Numbered from the stretch's first letter, positions 47,583 through 56,830 are shown. The stretch: DNA of 64,000 bases from Agromyces ramosus (GCF_030817175.1 NZ_JAUSYY010000001.1:558001-622000); one strand, 5' to 3'. Notes: generated by a model not told the origin, from the sequence alone. Numbers and translations: made by a program.

Positions 47583-48560
47583 ATGAGACGACTCGCACCC
47601 GCGGCAGCGGCCGCAGCACTCACGGCGCTCCTGCTCGCGGGCTGCTCGGCGGGCGCCGACCACGCGGGCTCGATGGAGCCCGGCGTCGCCGAACCCGCAG
47701 CCCCCCGCGATCAGGGCCAGACCCCGACCGAGGGCGGTGAGGCCGGCAGCGCCGAGCTCGACGCCACCGAGCCCGACGCCGACCGCAGCGTCATCACCAC
47801 GGGTTGGATGTCGGTGACCGTCGACGACCCGATCGCGTCCGCTGAAGCGGCGTCCGACATCGCCGAACAGGCCGGCGGGCGCATCGACAACCGAAGCGAG
47901 ACTCCGGCCACCGGTACGCAGCCGGCGAGCGCCTCGCTCACGATGCGGGTGCCTGCCGACGAGCTGAAGGGCGTCGTCAACGAACTGCGCGAGCTCGGCT
48001 CGGTGAACTCGGTCTCGATGAACGCGTCGGATGTCACACAGCAACGCCAGGACCTCGACGCCCGCATCGAAGCGCTCACCGCCTCGGTCGACCGCCTGCA
48101 GCAACTGCTCGGCACCGCCACCTCGATCGCCGACCTCATCGCGATCGAGTCGGAGCTGACGACCCGCCAGGCCGAGCTCGACAGCCTCACCCAGCAGCGC
48201 GACTGGCTCGTCGACCAGGTCGACTTCTCGACCCTGACGCTCGAGCTCGTCACCGAAGACGTCGCGCCCGATCCTGCGCCCGACGACTTCTGGAGCGGAC
48301 TCGTGGCGGGCTGGTCCGCGCTCCTGGCATTCGCATCCTGGCTCGGCGTGGCGATCGGCGTGCTGCTGCCGTGGCTGCTCACCGGTCTCGTCATCGCGGC
48401 GATCGTGATCACGGTCGTGGTGGCGTCGACCCGCCGGCGACGACCTCGGTCGGTGGATGACACGACCACCGTCGACGCACCGGCGCCGACCACGACCGCG
48501 GCGACGAGCGAGACTGACGCACCCCGCCCGCCCTCGTCGGGCGGCACGCCCGAGTTGTAG
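47583..48560 (+). CDS. DUF4349 membrane-anchored lipoprotein
   Basis: 325 residues. Lipoprotein signal peptide with lipobox LLLAGC (Cys ~21), an acidic/Thr linker, then the DUF4349 domain (~70-225): VITTGWMSVTVDDPIASAEAAS, MRVPADELKGVVNELRELGSVNS and a coiled coil QQRQDLDARIEALTASVDRLQQLL. A C-terminal TM segment (~250-280) and a Thr/Pro-rich cytoplasmic tail follow, so it is anchored at both ends. Cell-surface protein of unknown function. Confidence 0.88.
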   Translation: MRRLAPAAAAAALTALLLAGCSAGADHAGSMEPGVAEPAAPRDQGQTPTEGGEAGSAELDATEPDADRSVITTGWMSVTVDDPIASAEAASDIAEQAGGRIDNRSETPATGTQPASASLTMRVPADELKGVVNELRELGSVNSVSMNASDVTQQRQDLDARIEALTASVDRLQQLLGTATSIADLIAIESELTTRQAELDSLTQQRDWLVDQVDFSTLTLELVTEDVAPDPAPDDFWSGLVAGWSALLAFASWLGVAIGVLLPWLLTGLVIAAIVITVVVASTRRRRPRSVDDTTTVDAPAPTTTAATSETDAPRPPSSGGTPEL

Positions 48561-48563
48561 TCT
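48558..48563 (+). promoter_or_regulatory. -10 element of the acyl-CoA dehydrogenase gene, leaderless type
   Basis: TAGTCT, 6 nt before the GTG at 48570; its first TAG is the stop codon of the DUF4349 gene. Confidence 0.45.
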
Positions 48564-48569
48564 GGCGGC

Positions 48570-49734
48570 GTGAGCGCGACGCCCGAGATCCTGTTGCCCG
48601 ACGACCTCCTCGAACGCTTCCGCGAACGCGCCGGCCGCTACGACCGAGACAACGCCTTCTTCGTCGAGGACCTCGTCGAGCTGCGCGAGGCCGGGTACCT
48701 CACCGCGCTCGTGCCCACTGAGCTCGGCGGTCTCGGCTGGACCTTCGCCGACGCGGTGCGCGCCCAGATGCGACTCGCCGGTGCGGCGCCCGCCACGGCG
48801 CTCGCGGTCAACATGCACCTCGTATGGACCGGCGTCGCGAAGATCCTCCGCGATCGGGGCGACCACTCGCTCGAGTTCGTGCTGCGCGAGGCCGCCGACG
48901 GCGAGATCTTCGGATTCGGCATCAGCGAGGCCGGCAACGACCTCATGCTGTTCGGCTCCCGCACGGTCGCCGAACCGCAAGCCGGCGGCGGCTATCGCTA
49001 CAACCGGGCGCAAGATCTTCACCTCGCTCTCGCCCGCGTGGACCCGGCTCGGCACCATGGGCCTCGACACCACATCGCCCGATGCGCCGAAGATCGTCTA
49101 CGGCTTCATCGACCGCGACGACCCCGACGTGCGCACCCTCGACGACTGGGACACGATGGGCATGCGGGCGAGCCAGAGCCGCACGACGGTGCTCGACGGG
49201 GCGTTCGCCGCCGACGACCGCGTCGTGCGGCGCCTCGACCCCGGACCCAACGCCGACCCGCTCATCTTCGGCATCTTCGCGAGCTTCGAGCTGCTCCTCG
49301 CCTCGGTCTACGCGGGCGTCGGCGCCCGCGCCCTCGACCTCGCGGTCGCGGCAGCGCACCGTCGCACGTCGATGAAGCACGACGGCCGGCCCCTCGCCCA
49401 AGATCCCGACATCCGCTGGCGCATCGCGGATGCCGCGCTCGCCCACGACGCCATCGAACCGCAGCTCACGGCCATCGCCCGCGACCTCGACGATCTCGTC
49501 GATCACGGCGCCCTGTGGTTCGCCAAGCTCGTGGGCGTGAAGGTCCGCGCGACCGAGACGGCGAAGCACGTCGTCGACCAGGCGGTGCGGGTCTCGGGCG
49601 GCTCGACCTACTTCGCGGGCTCCGAGCTCGGCCGGCTCTACCGCGATGTGCTCGCGGGCATCTTCCACCCCTCCGACGACGAGTCGGCGCACTCGACCGT
49701 GGCGACCGCGTGGCTCGGACCGCTCGAAGCCTGA
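48570..49734 (+). pseudogene. Acyl-CoA dehydrogenase family protein with a frameshift
   Basis: Two reading frames together give one complete acyl-CoA dehydrogenase of 387 residues. The first (to residue ~145, GGYRYN) carries the N-terminal helical domain LTALVPTELGGLGWTFADAV and FGFGISEAGND. The second resumes with GRKIFTSLSPAWTRLGTMGLDT, the usual continuation (NGRKIFTS), and runs to LGPLEA. The switch is explained by one extra C at 49004-49005. Related proteins oxidise acyl-CoA or aromatic substrates with FAD. Apart from the indel, codon use and length are normal, so an assembly error or a very recent mutation is likely. Confidence 0.85.
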
Positions 49735-49796
49735 GCCTCGCCCGTCGCTAGACTGGCCGAGCGGCGAAGGGCCGCCCGCGCACTCTGGAGGTCGTC

Positions 49797-49973
49797 GTGA
49801 ACGTCATCGCTTTCCTCATCGCCATGGGACTCTTCGTCTTCGGCATGTGGATCATGAGCATCGCACCCGAGGTCGCCGGGCTGCAGGCCGCAGTGTTCTT
49901 CGGCGGCATCCTCTCGGTGTCCCTGGCCGTCGCGATCCCCGTGAACCTCCTCGGTCGCGGCGACGGCGTCTGA
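49797..49973 (+). CDS. Small two-span membrane protein, unknown function
   Basis: 58 residues from a GTG start: NVIAFLIAMGLFVFGMWIMS is a first hydrophobic span, GLQAAVFFGGILSVSLAVAIPV a second, with a short polar tail NLLGRGDGV. CTGGAGG 7 bases upstream is a good ribosome site and TAGACT at 49749-49754 a likely -10. Small uncharacterised membrane proteins of this layout are common in Microbacteriaceae. It ends 8 bases before the AlaX-like gene and is probably co-transcribed with it. Confidence 0.7.
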   Translation: MNVIAFLIAMGLFVFGMWIMSIAPEVAGLQAAVFFGGILSVSLAVAIPVNLLGRGDGV

Positions 49974-49981
49974 TCGCCGCG

Positions 49982-50863
49982 ATGACCCTGCCCACGCGCG
50001 ACACGCGCGTCACCTATCCCGATGGTGCGCTCGCGACGACCGCCGTGGTACTCCATGTCGCACCCGCCGGCGGCGATCGCCTCGCGATCGTCACCGACGT
50101 CACGAGCTTCCACCCGGTCGACGCGGCGTGGCCCGACCAGCCGGCCGACGCGGGCGTCATGCGTGCGAACGGCTCCGAGCTGCCGATCCGCGACGCCGTC
50201 GTGGCGGCGACCGACGGCGTCGAACTGCACCTGGGCGGCGACATCCCGGTGCGCAAGGGCACCGAGGGCTGGGCATTCCTCGTCGCGCACCTCGTCGACG
50301 CCGATGCTTCCGTCGCCGAAGGCGACGAGGTCGAGATCGAGGCGGATGCCTCGGTGCGGGACGCCCTCTCGATCGGCCACACGGCGTGCCACGTGGCATC
50401 CCTCGCCCTGAATCGCGCCCTCGCAGGCAGTTGGTCGAAGCCCGCGCGCACCGATGCACTCGGCGACCCCGACTTCGACGGCATCGCGATCGCCACGAGC
50501 CGCATCGAACCGAACGGCTCGGTCGACACCTATCGCCTCAACAAGTCGCTGCGCCGGTCGGGGTTCGATACCACCGCCGTCGCCGCCGACGCGCTCGAGG
50601 ATCTCACGGGCACCGTCGAGGCCGTGCTCGCCGAGTGGGCGGCCTCGGGGGCCGCCGTGCAGATCGACCGCGACGGCGACGGGCTCACCGACCGGCGCCA
50701 CTGGGTGTGCGAGCTGCCCGGCGGTACGGCTCGCATCCCGTGCGGCGGAACGCACGCGCACTCGCTCGCCGACCTCGGTCGCGTGCAGGTGCGATTCGCG
50801 ACAGGTGACGACGCCGGCACCCCCGTGCTCGTCATGCGCACGACCGCAGATCCGCAACGCTGA
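49982..50863 (+). CDS. AlaX-like alanyl-tRNA editing / metal-dependent hydrolase
   Basis: 293 residues. The AlaRS editing-domain zinc motif is present: IGHTACHVASLALNRA (HxxxH) and RIPCGGTHAHSLADLG (CxxxH). The N-terminal half has the beta-barrel of alanyl-tRNA synthetase editing modules. Such free-standing proteins deacylate Ser-tRNA(Ala) or Gly-tRNA(Ala) in trans. The HxxxH here has Thr-Ala-Cys between the histidines, as in AlaX-M types. Lies 8 bases past the small membrane protein gene. Confidence 0.83.
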   Translation: MTLPTRDTRVTYPDGALATTAVVLHVAPAGGDRLAIVTDVTSFHPVDAAWPDQPADAGVMRANGSELPIRDAVVAATDGVELHLGGDIPVRKGTEGWAFLVAHLVDADASVAEGDEVEIEADASVRDALSIGHTACHVASLALNRALAGSWSKPARTDALGDPDFDGIAIATSRIEPNGSVDTYRLNKSLRRSGFDTTAVAADALEDLTGTVEAVLAEWAASGAAVQIDRDGDGLTDRRHWVCELPGGTARIPCGGTHAHSLADLGRVQVRFATGDDAGTPVLVMRTTADPQR

Positions 50864-50894
50864 GCGCGGAGGCGCCAGCACCCCACAGCGGGGT

Positions 50895-50900
50895 TACGAT
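50895..50900 (+). promoter_or_regulatory. -10 element of the antiporter operon, leaderless type
   Basis: TACGAT, 7 nt before the GTG at 50908. Confidence 0.5.
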
Positions 50901-50907
50901 AGCCGAT

Positions 50908-51402
50908 GTGGGTATTCACATCGAGAAGGTCGACCTTCCTGGCATCGGCATCCGCCATGATCTCGTCACCGAAGGCGGCCGCCGCATCAGCGTGGTGTCC
51001 CACCGCGACGGCGAGCGCGACCTCGGCATCTTCGACATGGACGATCCCGACGCCTGCCGCGACTCGATCCCGCTGAACGACGACGAGGCCGCCGCCCTTG
51101 CCGATGTGCTCGGCGCGTCCGTCATGCTCAGCCGCCTCACGAGCCTCAGCGACGAGACCGCGGGGCTCTACACCGAGCAGATCGCACTGCCGACCGACTC
51201 GCCCTACCTCAATCGCACGCTCGGAGCCACGAAGGCCCGGACGCGCACCCACGCGTCGATCGTCGCAATCGTGCGCGACGGCGCCATCATCCCCTCCCCC
51301 ACGCCAGCCGAACCGCTGCGCGCGGGCGACGTCATCGTCGGCGTCGGTACCCGTGAAGGACTCGACGGAGTAGCACGCCTGCTCTCCAACGGCCCCGGTT
51401 AA
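50908..51402 (+). CDS. TrkA-C (RCK_C) regulatory subunit of a cation/proton antiporter (KhtT-like)
   Basis: 164 residues. The N-terminal half (IHIEKVDLPGIGIRHDLVTEGGRRISVVSHRDGERDLGIF) is the KhtT-like N domain; the C-terminal half (~80-160) is a TrkA_C domain, SPYLNRTLGATKARTRTHASIVAIVRDG to LRAGDVIVGVGTREGL. In KhtTU this subunit binds c-di-AMP and gates the antiporter. Placed 9 bases before the CPA2 transporter gene. Confidence 0.92.
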   Translation: MGIHIEKVDLPGIGIRHDLVTEGGRRISVVSHRDGERDLGIFDMDDPDACRDSIPLNDDEAAALADVLGASVMLSRLTSLSDETAGLYTEQIALPTDSPYLNRTLGATKARTRTHASIVAIVRDGAIIPSPTPAEPLRAGDVIVGVGTREGLDGVARLLSNGPG

Positions 51403-51411
51403 GCGGCCGCC

Positions 51412-52593
51412 ATGCACGAGACCACGCTGCTCCTCATCGAAGTCGGCGCGCTGCTTCTCGGCATGAGCCTGCTCGGGCGCCTCGCCCTCGCCACCGGCAT
51501 CTCGCCCATCCCGTTCTACCTCGTGCTCGGGCTCGCCTTCGGCAACGGCGGGTTCGTGCCGCTCGACGCGAGCGAGGAGTTCTTCCAGACGAGCGCGGAG
51601 ATCGGCGTCATCCTCCTGCTCGTGCTGCTCGGCCTCGAATACACGGCGCCCGAGCTCGTCGGCAGCCTCCGCTCCGCCCGCAGTGCCGGGCTCGTCGATG
51701 CGGCGCTGAACGCGCTGCCGGGCGCCGCGCTCGCCCTGCTCCTCGGCTGGGGTCCGGTCGCCGCCGTCGCCCTCGCGGGCGTCACGTGGGTGTCGTCGTC
51801 GGGCGTGATCGCGAAGCTCCTCCGCGACCTCGGCCGCCTCTCCAACCGCGAGACCCCGGCGATCCTCGCCGTGCTCGTGATCGAAGACCTCGCGATGGCC
51901 TTCTACCTGCCCGTGCTGTCGGCGATCGTGGTGGGGGTCAGCCTCATGCAGGGTGCGATCTCGGTGGCGGTCGCCGTCGCGGTCGTCACGCTCATCCTGT
52001 ACGTCGCGCTCCGCCACGGCCACATCGTGTCGCGGCTCTTCCCCGCGGACGAGCACGAGCCGCTGCTGCTCGGCGTGCTCGGGCTCACGATGCTCGTGGC
52101 CGGGCTCGCCGCCGAGGTGAGCGTCTCCGCGGCGGTCGGGGCGTTCCTCGTCGGCATCGCCCTGTCGGGCAGAGTCGCGACGAATGCGAGCCAGGTGCTC
52201 ACACCGCTGCGCGACCTCTTCGCGGCCATCTTCTTCGTCTTCTTCGGGCTCACGACCGACTGGTCCGAGCTCATCTCGATGCTCGTGCCCGCGCTCGCCC
52301 TGGCGGGCGTCACGATCGTCACGAAGCTCATCACCGGCGCCTACGCCGCTCGGCGGGCAGGTGTCGGCGCACTGGGCCAGTGGCGCGCCGGCTTCTCGCT
52401 CGCGCCGCGCGGCGAGTTCTCGATCGTGATCGCCGGGCTCGCGGTCAGCGCCGGCGTCGCCCCCCAGCTCGCGCCCCTCGCAGCGGCGTACGTGCTCATC
52501 ACGATCATCGCGGGCACGTTCCTCGCGCGCATGCCCGATGCTCCGTGGTTCCGCGCGGCCGTGCTGCGGCGGCGCGCGCGGGCGACCGCCTGA
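51412..52593 (+). CDS. CPA2 cation/proton antiporter (KhtU-like)
   Basis: 393 residues, 11-12 TM segments. Kef/CPA2 features: GVILLLVLLGLEY, WVSSSGVIAKLLRDLGRLSNRETPAILAVLVIEDLAMAF (the ED motif) and APRGEFSIVIAGLA. With the preceding regulatory subunit it forms a two-component K+(Na+)/H+ antiporter like Bacillus KhtTU. The TrkA_N/C domains of KefB-type proteins are absent from the transporter, consistent with a separate regulator. Confidence 0.93.
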   Translation: MHETTLLLIEVGALLLGMSLLGRLALATGISPIPFYLVLGLAFGNGGFVPLDASEEFFQTSAEIGVILLLVLLGLEYTAPELVGSLRSARSAGLVDAALNALPGAALALLLGWGPVAAVALAGVTWVSSSGVIAKLLRDLGRLSNRETPAILAVLVIEDLAMAFYLPVLSAIVVGVSLMQGAISVAVAVAVVTLILYVALRHGHIVSRLFPADEHEPLLLGVLGLTMLVAGLAAEVSVSAAVGAFLVGIALSGRVATNASQVLTPLRDLFAAIFFVFFGLTTDWSELISMLVPALALAGVTIVTKLITGAYAARRAGVGALGQWRAGFSLAPRGEFSIVIAGLAVSAGVAPQLAPLAAAYVLITIIAGTFLARMPDAPWFRAAVLRRRARATA

Positions 52594-52608
52594 CCGCCGA
52601 CCGGGCGC

Positions 52609-53739
52609 TCAGTCTCCGGGAAGCTCCCGTGCAGCCGCGGCATCCGCCCGATCGTCGCGGCCGATGGAGGCCACGGCGTCGAGTTCGGCGTCGTCCGCGT
52701 CAGTGGCCGCGAGCAATTCGCGCACGCGCGGCACGACCTCGGTGGCGTAGCGCTCGATGCTGCCCATCATCGCCTCGTGCGGGAGCGTGCCGTTCGAGTA
52801 CTTCAGGTCGAAGCGCGAGGCGCCGATGGAGCGCATCGCCGCCGCGATCTTCTGCGCCACGGTCTCAGGGGCGCCCGCGTACAGTGCGCCGTGGGTGCTC
52901 GCCTCGGACTCGAAGTGCTCGCGGGTGGCCGGACCCCAACCGCGTTCGCGGCCGATGCGGTCGATGATCACCTGGTAGTGCGGCCACAGCGTGTCGAGCG
53001 CCTCCTGGTCGGTGTCGGCGATGAAGCCCGGTGAGTGGATCGCCACCGGCTGGAGAGGGTGGCCGAACTGGGCGAGCGCGCGACGGTAGAGGTCGGCGAG
53101 CGGCGCGAAGCGGGCCGGGCTGCCGCCGATGATCGCGAGCACGAGCGGAAGGCCGTAGTGCGCGGCGCGCACGACCGACTCGGGGCTGCCGCCCACGCCG
53201 ACCCAGGTCTTCAGTCGCCCGTGCTCGACCGGCGGGTAGACGACCTGGCCGGTGAGCGGGGGGCGCAGTTCGCCGCTCCACGTGACGGGCTCCTGCGGGA
53301 GCAGCGCGGCGAAGAGGTTGAGCTTCTCCTCGAACAGCTCCTGGTACTGGTCGAGGTTGTAGCCGAAGAGGGGGAACGATTCGATGAAGGAGCCCCGCCC
53401 GAGGATCACCTCGGCCCGCCCGCCGGAGAGCCCGTCGAGCGTCGCGAAGCGCTGGAAGACCCGGACCGGGTCGTCGGAGCTCAGCACGGTCACCGCGGAG
53501 CCGAGGTGGATGCGCTCGGTGCGCCCCGCGATGGTGCCGAGCACGACCTCGGGTGCGGAGACCGCGAACTCGTGCCGGTGGTGTTCGCCGATGCCGAAGA
53601 AGTCGAGCCCGAGGCGGTCGGCGAGCACCGCCTCCTCGACGACGTTGCGGAGCACCTGGCCATGCGGCAGGGGTGTGCCGTCGGGACCCATCGTCACGTC
53701 GCCGAACGTGTCGACTCCGAACTCGTACCGCTCAGGCAT
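52609..53739 (-). CDS. LLM-class flavin-dependent oxidoreductase
   Basis: 376 residues of the luciferase-like monooxygenase family, which uses reduced FMN or F420. EEAVLADRLGLDFFGIGEHHRHEFAVSAP, GRTERIHLGSAVTVLSSDDPVRVFQRFATLDGLSGGRAEVILGRGSF and WVGVGGSPESVVRAAHYGLP are the (beta/alpha)8-barrel signature stretches. Ends with an acidic tail. Substrate not predictable. GGGAG a few bases before the ATG is the ribosome site. The neighbouring divergent gene is an F420/NADP-type reductase, which could supply reduced cofactor (inference). Confidence 0.9.
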   Translation of the reverse strand: MPERYEFGVDTFGDVTMGPDGTPLPHGQVLRNVVEEAVLADRLGLDFFGIGEHHRHEFAVSAPEVVLGTIAGRTERIHLGSAVTVLSSDDPVRVFQRFATLDGLSGGRAEVILGRGSFIESFPLFGYNLDQYQELFEEKLNLFAALLPQEPVTWSGELRPPLTGQVVYPPVEHGRLKTWVGVGGSPESVVRAAHYGLPLVLAIIGGSPARFAPLADLYRRALAQFGHPLQPVAIHSPGFIADTDQEALDTLWPHYQVIIDRIGRERGWGPATREHFESEASTHGALYAGAPETVAQKIAAAMRSIGASRFDLKYSNGTLPHEAMMGSIERYATEVVPRVRELLAATDADDAELDAVASIGRDDRADAAAARELPGD

Positions 53740-53877
53740 CCGTTGCTCCCTCGTTCGCGATCTCATGCGCATGCATGCAGGCTGAGAACCCCCACGCTGC
53801 CGAGACTATTCCCGCGCCCGCACGACGGGAATGCCCGCATCGCGTTCCGCGTTTTGGGAAGATGAGAACGTATCGAA

Positions 53878-53891
53878 TCGGGCATACCCGA
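53878..53891. promoter_or_regulatory. Small palindrome upstream of the NADPH-type reductase gene
   Basis: TCGGG-CATA-CCCGA, a perfect 5-bp-arm palindrome. TATCGA at 53871-53876 just before it is a possible -10, so the palindrome would sit at the transcription start, a common operator position. The region 53740-53870 holds only repeated GCATGC words. Confidence 0.35.
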
Positions 53892-53909
53892 CGAATGGGG
53901 GCTGGAACG

Positions 53910-54563
53910 GTGACCGAGCGGCCGGTGGTGGGGATCTTCGGAGCGGGCAAGGTGGGCACTGCGCTCGCCCGCCTGCTCGTGGCATCCGGTCACGAAGTGC
54001 TCATCTCGGGATCGCCCCGCCAGACCGCACTCGACCTCCTCGTCAGCGTCGTGGCCCCCGGCGCCCGCGTCGCGACGCCGGCCGAGCTCGTCGCGGCGGC
54101 CGACGTCATCGTCCTGGCGATCCCCTTCAGCAAGGCGGGCACACTGCCGTGGGAGTCGTTCGACGGCCGGTTGGTCGTCGACGCCATGAACTACTGGCCC
54201 GCCGTCGACGGCAACATCGCCGAGATCGATGCCGATCCGCGTACCACGAGTGAGATCAACGCCGCCCGCAATCCCCGTGCACGGCTCGTGAAGTCACTGA
54301 ACCACCTCGGCTACCACGAGATGGAAGACGACAGCATGTCCCCCGGCTCGCCGCTGCGCCGCGCACTCGCGGTCGTCGGCGACGATGACGCAGCTCGAGC
54401 CGTCGTCGCCGCGATCATCGACGCGATCGGCTTCGACCCCGTCGACGGCGGTGCGCTCCGCCACGGCCGCGCGCTCGAGCCCGGACACCCCGCCTTCGGA
54501 CGCGAGCTGTCGGCGGGCGAACTCGCCGTGCTCCTCACCCCTGCAACGACCCTCGCCGCCTGA
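53910..54563 (+). CDS. NAD(P)-binding / F420-dependent NADP reductase-like protein
   Basis: 217 residues. Rossmann motif PVVGIFGAGKVGTALARLLVASGHEVLISGS at the N-terminus, VIVLAIPFSKAGTLPW and VDAMNYWPAVDGN, and a C-terminal helical domain with FDPVDGGALRHGRALEPG. Matches the F420_oxidored/NADPH-dependent reductase family (Fno-like). ATG at 53895 (five codons earlier) is the alternative start; GTG 53910 was preferred because the Rossmann strand starts here and GGGGG precedes it. Stop overlaps the next ATG by one base. Confidence 0.83.
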   Translation: MTERPVVGIFGAGKVGTALARLLVASGHEVLISGSPRQTALDLLVSVVAPGARVATPAELVAAADVIVLAIPFSKAGTLPWESFDGRLVVDAMNYWPAVDGNIAEIDADPRTTSEINAARNPRARLVKSLNHLGYHEMEDDSMSPGSPLRRALAVVGDDDAARAVVAAIIDAIGFDPVDGGALRHGRALEPGHPAFGRELSAGELAVLLTPATTLAA

Positions 54564-55267
54564 TGCACGCGCCGACGGATGCCCCGGCGCTCATCACTGC
54601 GCTCGAGGGCATGGCGACCGCGGCGGAGCGCGACAAGTACACGAGGTACTTCGCACCCGATCCGGATGCACCGTTCATCGGCGTGCGCATGGGCGCCGTG
54701 TTCGACCTGGCCAAGACCGCGCTGGACCTGCCTGCCGCGGAACTCGAGCAGCTCCTTCAGCAGCCGACCCACGAGGTACGGGCGCTCGCGTGCAGCATCA
54801 TGGGCAAGTCGGCGGCGCGCCGCACGACGACGGGCGAACGCCGCACCGAGCTCTACGAGCTCTACCTCCGGCGTCACGACCGCATCGACCAGTGGGACCT
54901 CGTCGACCTCGCCGCCCGCGACGTCGTCGGCGCGTACCTCGTCGCGCGCGACCGCTCGCCGCTCGCGCGCCTCGCGGCATCCGGATTCTGGCCGGAACGG
55001 CGCACCGCGCTCGTCGCGAGCTTCGCCTTCCTGCGGCTCGGCGAGCTCGACGACGCGTATCGTCTCGCCGACACGCTCGTCGACGATCCCGAGCCGCTCG
55101 TGCAGAAGGCGCTCGGCTGGGTGCTGCGCGCGGCCGGCGACCTCGACCGCCCGCGACTCACCGCGTTCGTCGAGGAGCATGCGGCGACCATGCCCCGGGT
55201 GGCGCTGCGCGCCGCGATCGAGCACTACGAGAAGCCGGAGCGGGCCCGCATCCTCGCGATCCGGTGA
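54563..55267 (+). CDS. AlkD-like DNA alkylation repair / HEAT-repeat protein
   Basis: 234 residues of HEAT-like helix pairs: LEQLLQQPTHEVRALACSIMGK, QWDLVDLAARDVVGAYLV, ASGFWPERRTALVASFAFLRLGELDDAYRLADTLVDDPEPLVQKALGW. WDLVD, the WPERRTA arm and the VQKALGWVLR helix are the landmarks of AlkD, a glycosylase that excises bulky cationic N3/N7-alkyl purines without base flipping. The AlkD Trp/Asp/Arg active-site pattern is plausible here but was not aligned. Co-directional and overlapping with the upstream reductase gene. Confidence 0.82.
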   Translation: MHAPTDAPALITALEGMATAAERDKYTRYFAPDPDAPFIGVRMGAVFDLAKTALDLPAAELEQLLQQPTHEVRALACSIMGKSAARRTTTGERRTELYELYLRRHDRIDQWDLVDLAARDVVGAYLVARDRSPLARLAASGFWPERRTALVASFAFLRLGELDDAYRLADTLVDDPEPLVQKALGWVLRAAGDLDRPRLTAFVEEHAATMPRVALRAAIEHYEKPERARILAIR

Positions 55268-55326
55268 CGCTGGCGCCAGCTCGTCGCGGGGCGGTCAGTG
55301 GCGCCCGAAGTGACACGCCGCTCGAG

Positions 55327-56823
55327 TCACGCCTCCGCGAGCTCCGGTCCGCCGAGCGCGCTCCGCTCGCGACGGCGGGCGGCGAGGTCGGCGACGCCGA
55401 TCGCGAACGCGACCGCGACGAAGATCGCGACCGCGAGCATGCCGAACCCGTAGGCGTCGTGGTACACCGCCAGGTCGGGCTCGCCCGAGGCCGACTCCCG
55501 GAAGATCGTCGAGTAGAACAGTGACAGCGTCACGGCGGTGCCGATGGCCGTGCCAATGCGCTGGCCGAGCTGCCCCACGGAGCCAGCGAGGCCGCCCTGC
55601 TTCACGGGGATGTCCATGAGCGTGAGCGTCTGGTTCGGCGAGATGATGAGGCCGCCGCCCACGCCGCCGATCGTCATCGCGCCCGCCATGGCCCAGGGCG
55701 TCACCTCGGGCGGGGTCACGAAGGCGAAGAGCACGAGCAGGCCGATGCCGACGAGGAGGATCACGAGTCCCCACACGACGAGCGGCCGCCCGATGCGGTT
55801 CACGAGGTTGCCGCCGACCCACGAGCCCACGGCGCTCATGAGCGCGAAGCCGATGCCGACCATGCCCGCGAAGACCGCCTCGAGGCCGAGCCCGTGCTGG
55901 AGGTACAGCGTCGTGAGCAGGAACATCGACGGCATCGCCGCGAAGTACACGCTCGCGAGCGCGGTGCCGTTGCGGTAGGAGCCCACGCCGAAGAGCGCGA
56001 GCGGCACGAGCGGATGCCGCCCCGAGGCCGCATACCGCCGCTCCCAGGCGATGAACGCGGTGAACGCGAGCACGAACACGACGAGGACCCACCACCTCGC
56101 GGGGTTGTCGTCGGGCGAACCCGTCGTGAACAGGAACGGCCACATCAGCGACACCACGGTCACCCCGAAGAGCCCGAGGCCCACGGGGTCGAGCGAGAGC
56201 GGCTTACCCGACGGATGCCTCGTCTCGGGCAGGAGCCAGACGGCGAGCGCGATGGCGGCGAGCGCGAGCGGCACGTTCATCCAGAAGATTCCGCGCCAGC
56301 CGTCTTCGGGCCCGCCGATCGCGATCATCAGGCCGCCGAGCGTCGGCCCGAACGCCGTTGCGAGGCCGATGGTGGCGCCGAACAGCCCGAACGCCTTGCC
56401 GCGCTCTGCACCGTGGAAGAGCTCCTGGATGATGCCGAGCACCTGCGGCATCTGGATGCCCGCCGCCACCCCCTGCAGCAGCCGCGCGATGAGCAGCACC
56501 TCGACGGTCGGTGCGAGCGCCGCCACGAGGCTCGTGAGGGTGAAGAGGCTGAGGCCGACGACGAAGAGCATCTTGCGCGACCGCTGGTCGCCGATGCGCC
56601 CCGCGGGCACGAGCGTGAGCCCGAACGTGAGCACGTACCCCGCGACGATGAGCTGCAGCTCGGTCGATCCCGCGCCGAAGGCGTCTTCGATGGAGGGCAG
56701 CCCGACATTGACCTTGGAGAGGTCGAGGATCGTCAGTGCGGCCACGGCGACGCAGACCCAGTACGCGCGCCAGCGATGCTGTTCGGTGAGCGGGATCGAA
56801 CGAGTGGCCGGTGGCAGTGACAT
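55327..56823 (-). CDS. DHA2-family MFS drug transporter
   Basis: 498 residues, 14 TM segments. VNVGLPSIEDAFGAGSTELQLIVAGYVLTFGLTLVPAGRIGDQRSRKMLFV is the TM1-TM2 stretch with motif A, and QGVAAGIQMPQVLGIIQELF that of TM4. The family exports drugs, dyes or lipids by proton antiport. Start at 56823 (MSLPPATR) rather than MVERM: TATGGT ends 7 nt before it, while the upper ATG lies inside the -10 box. Confidence 0.92.
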   Translation of the reverse strand: MSLPPATRSIPLTEQHRWRAYWVCVAVAALTILDLSKVNVGLPSIEDAFGAGSTELQLIVAGYVLTFGLTLVPAGRIGDQRSRKMLFVVGLSLFTLTSLVAALAPTVEVLLIARLLQGVAAGIQMPQVLGIIQELFHGAERGKAFGLFGATIGLATAFGPTLGGLMIAIGGPEDGWRGIFWMNVPLALAAIALAVWLLPETRHPSGKPLSLDPVGLGLFGVTVVSLMWPFLFTTGSPDDNPARWWVLVVFVLAFTAFIAWERRYAASGRHPLVPLALFGVGSYRNGTALASVYFAAMPSMFLLTTLYLQHGLGLEAVFAGMVGIGFALMSAVGSWVGGNLVNRIGRPLVVWGLVILLVGIGLLVLFAFVTPPEVTPWAMAGAMTIGGVGGGLIISPNQTLTLMDIPVKQGGLAGSVGQLGQRIGTAIGTAVTLSLFYSTIFRESASGEPDLAVYHDAYGFGMLAVAIFVAVAFAIGVADLAARRRERSALGGPELAEA

Positions 56824-56830
56824 CCGTTCC

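Noticed and set aside
53760..53800. GCATGCATGC words upstream of the reductase gene
   Set aside because: Simple local repeat; no symmetry with promoter elements and no known binding site recognised.
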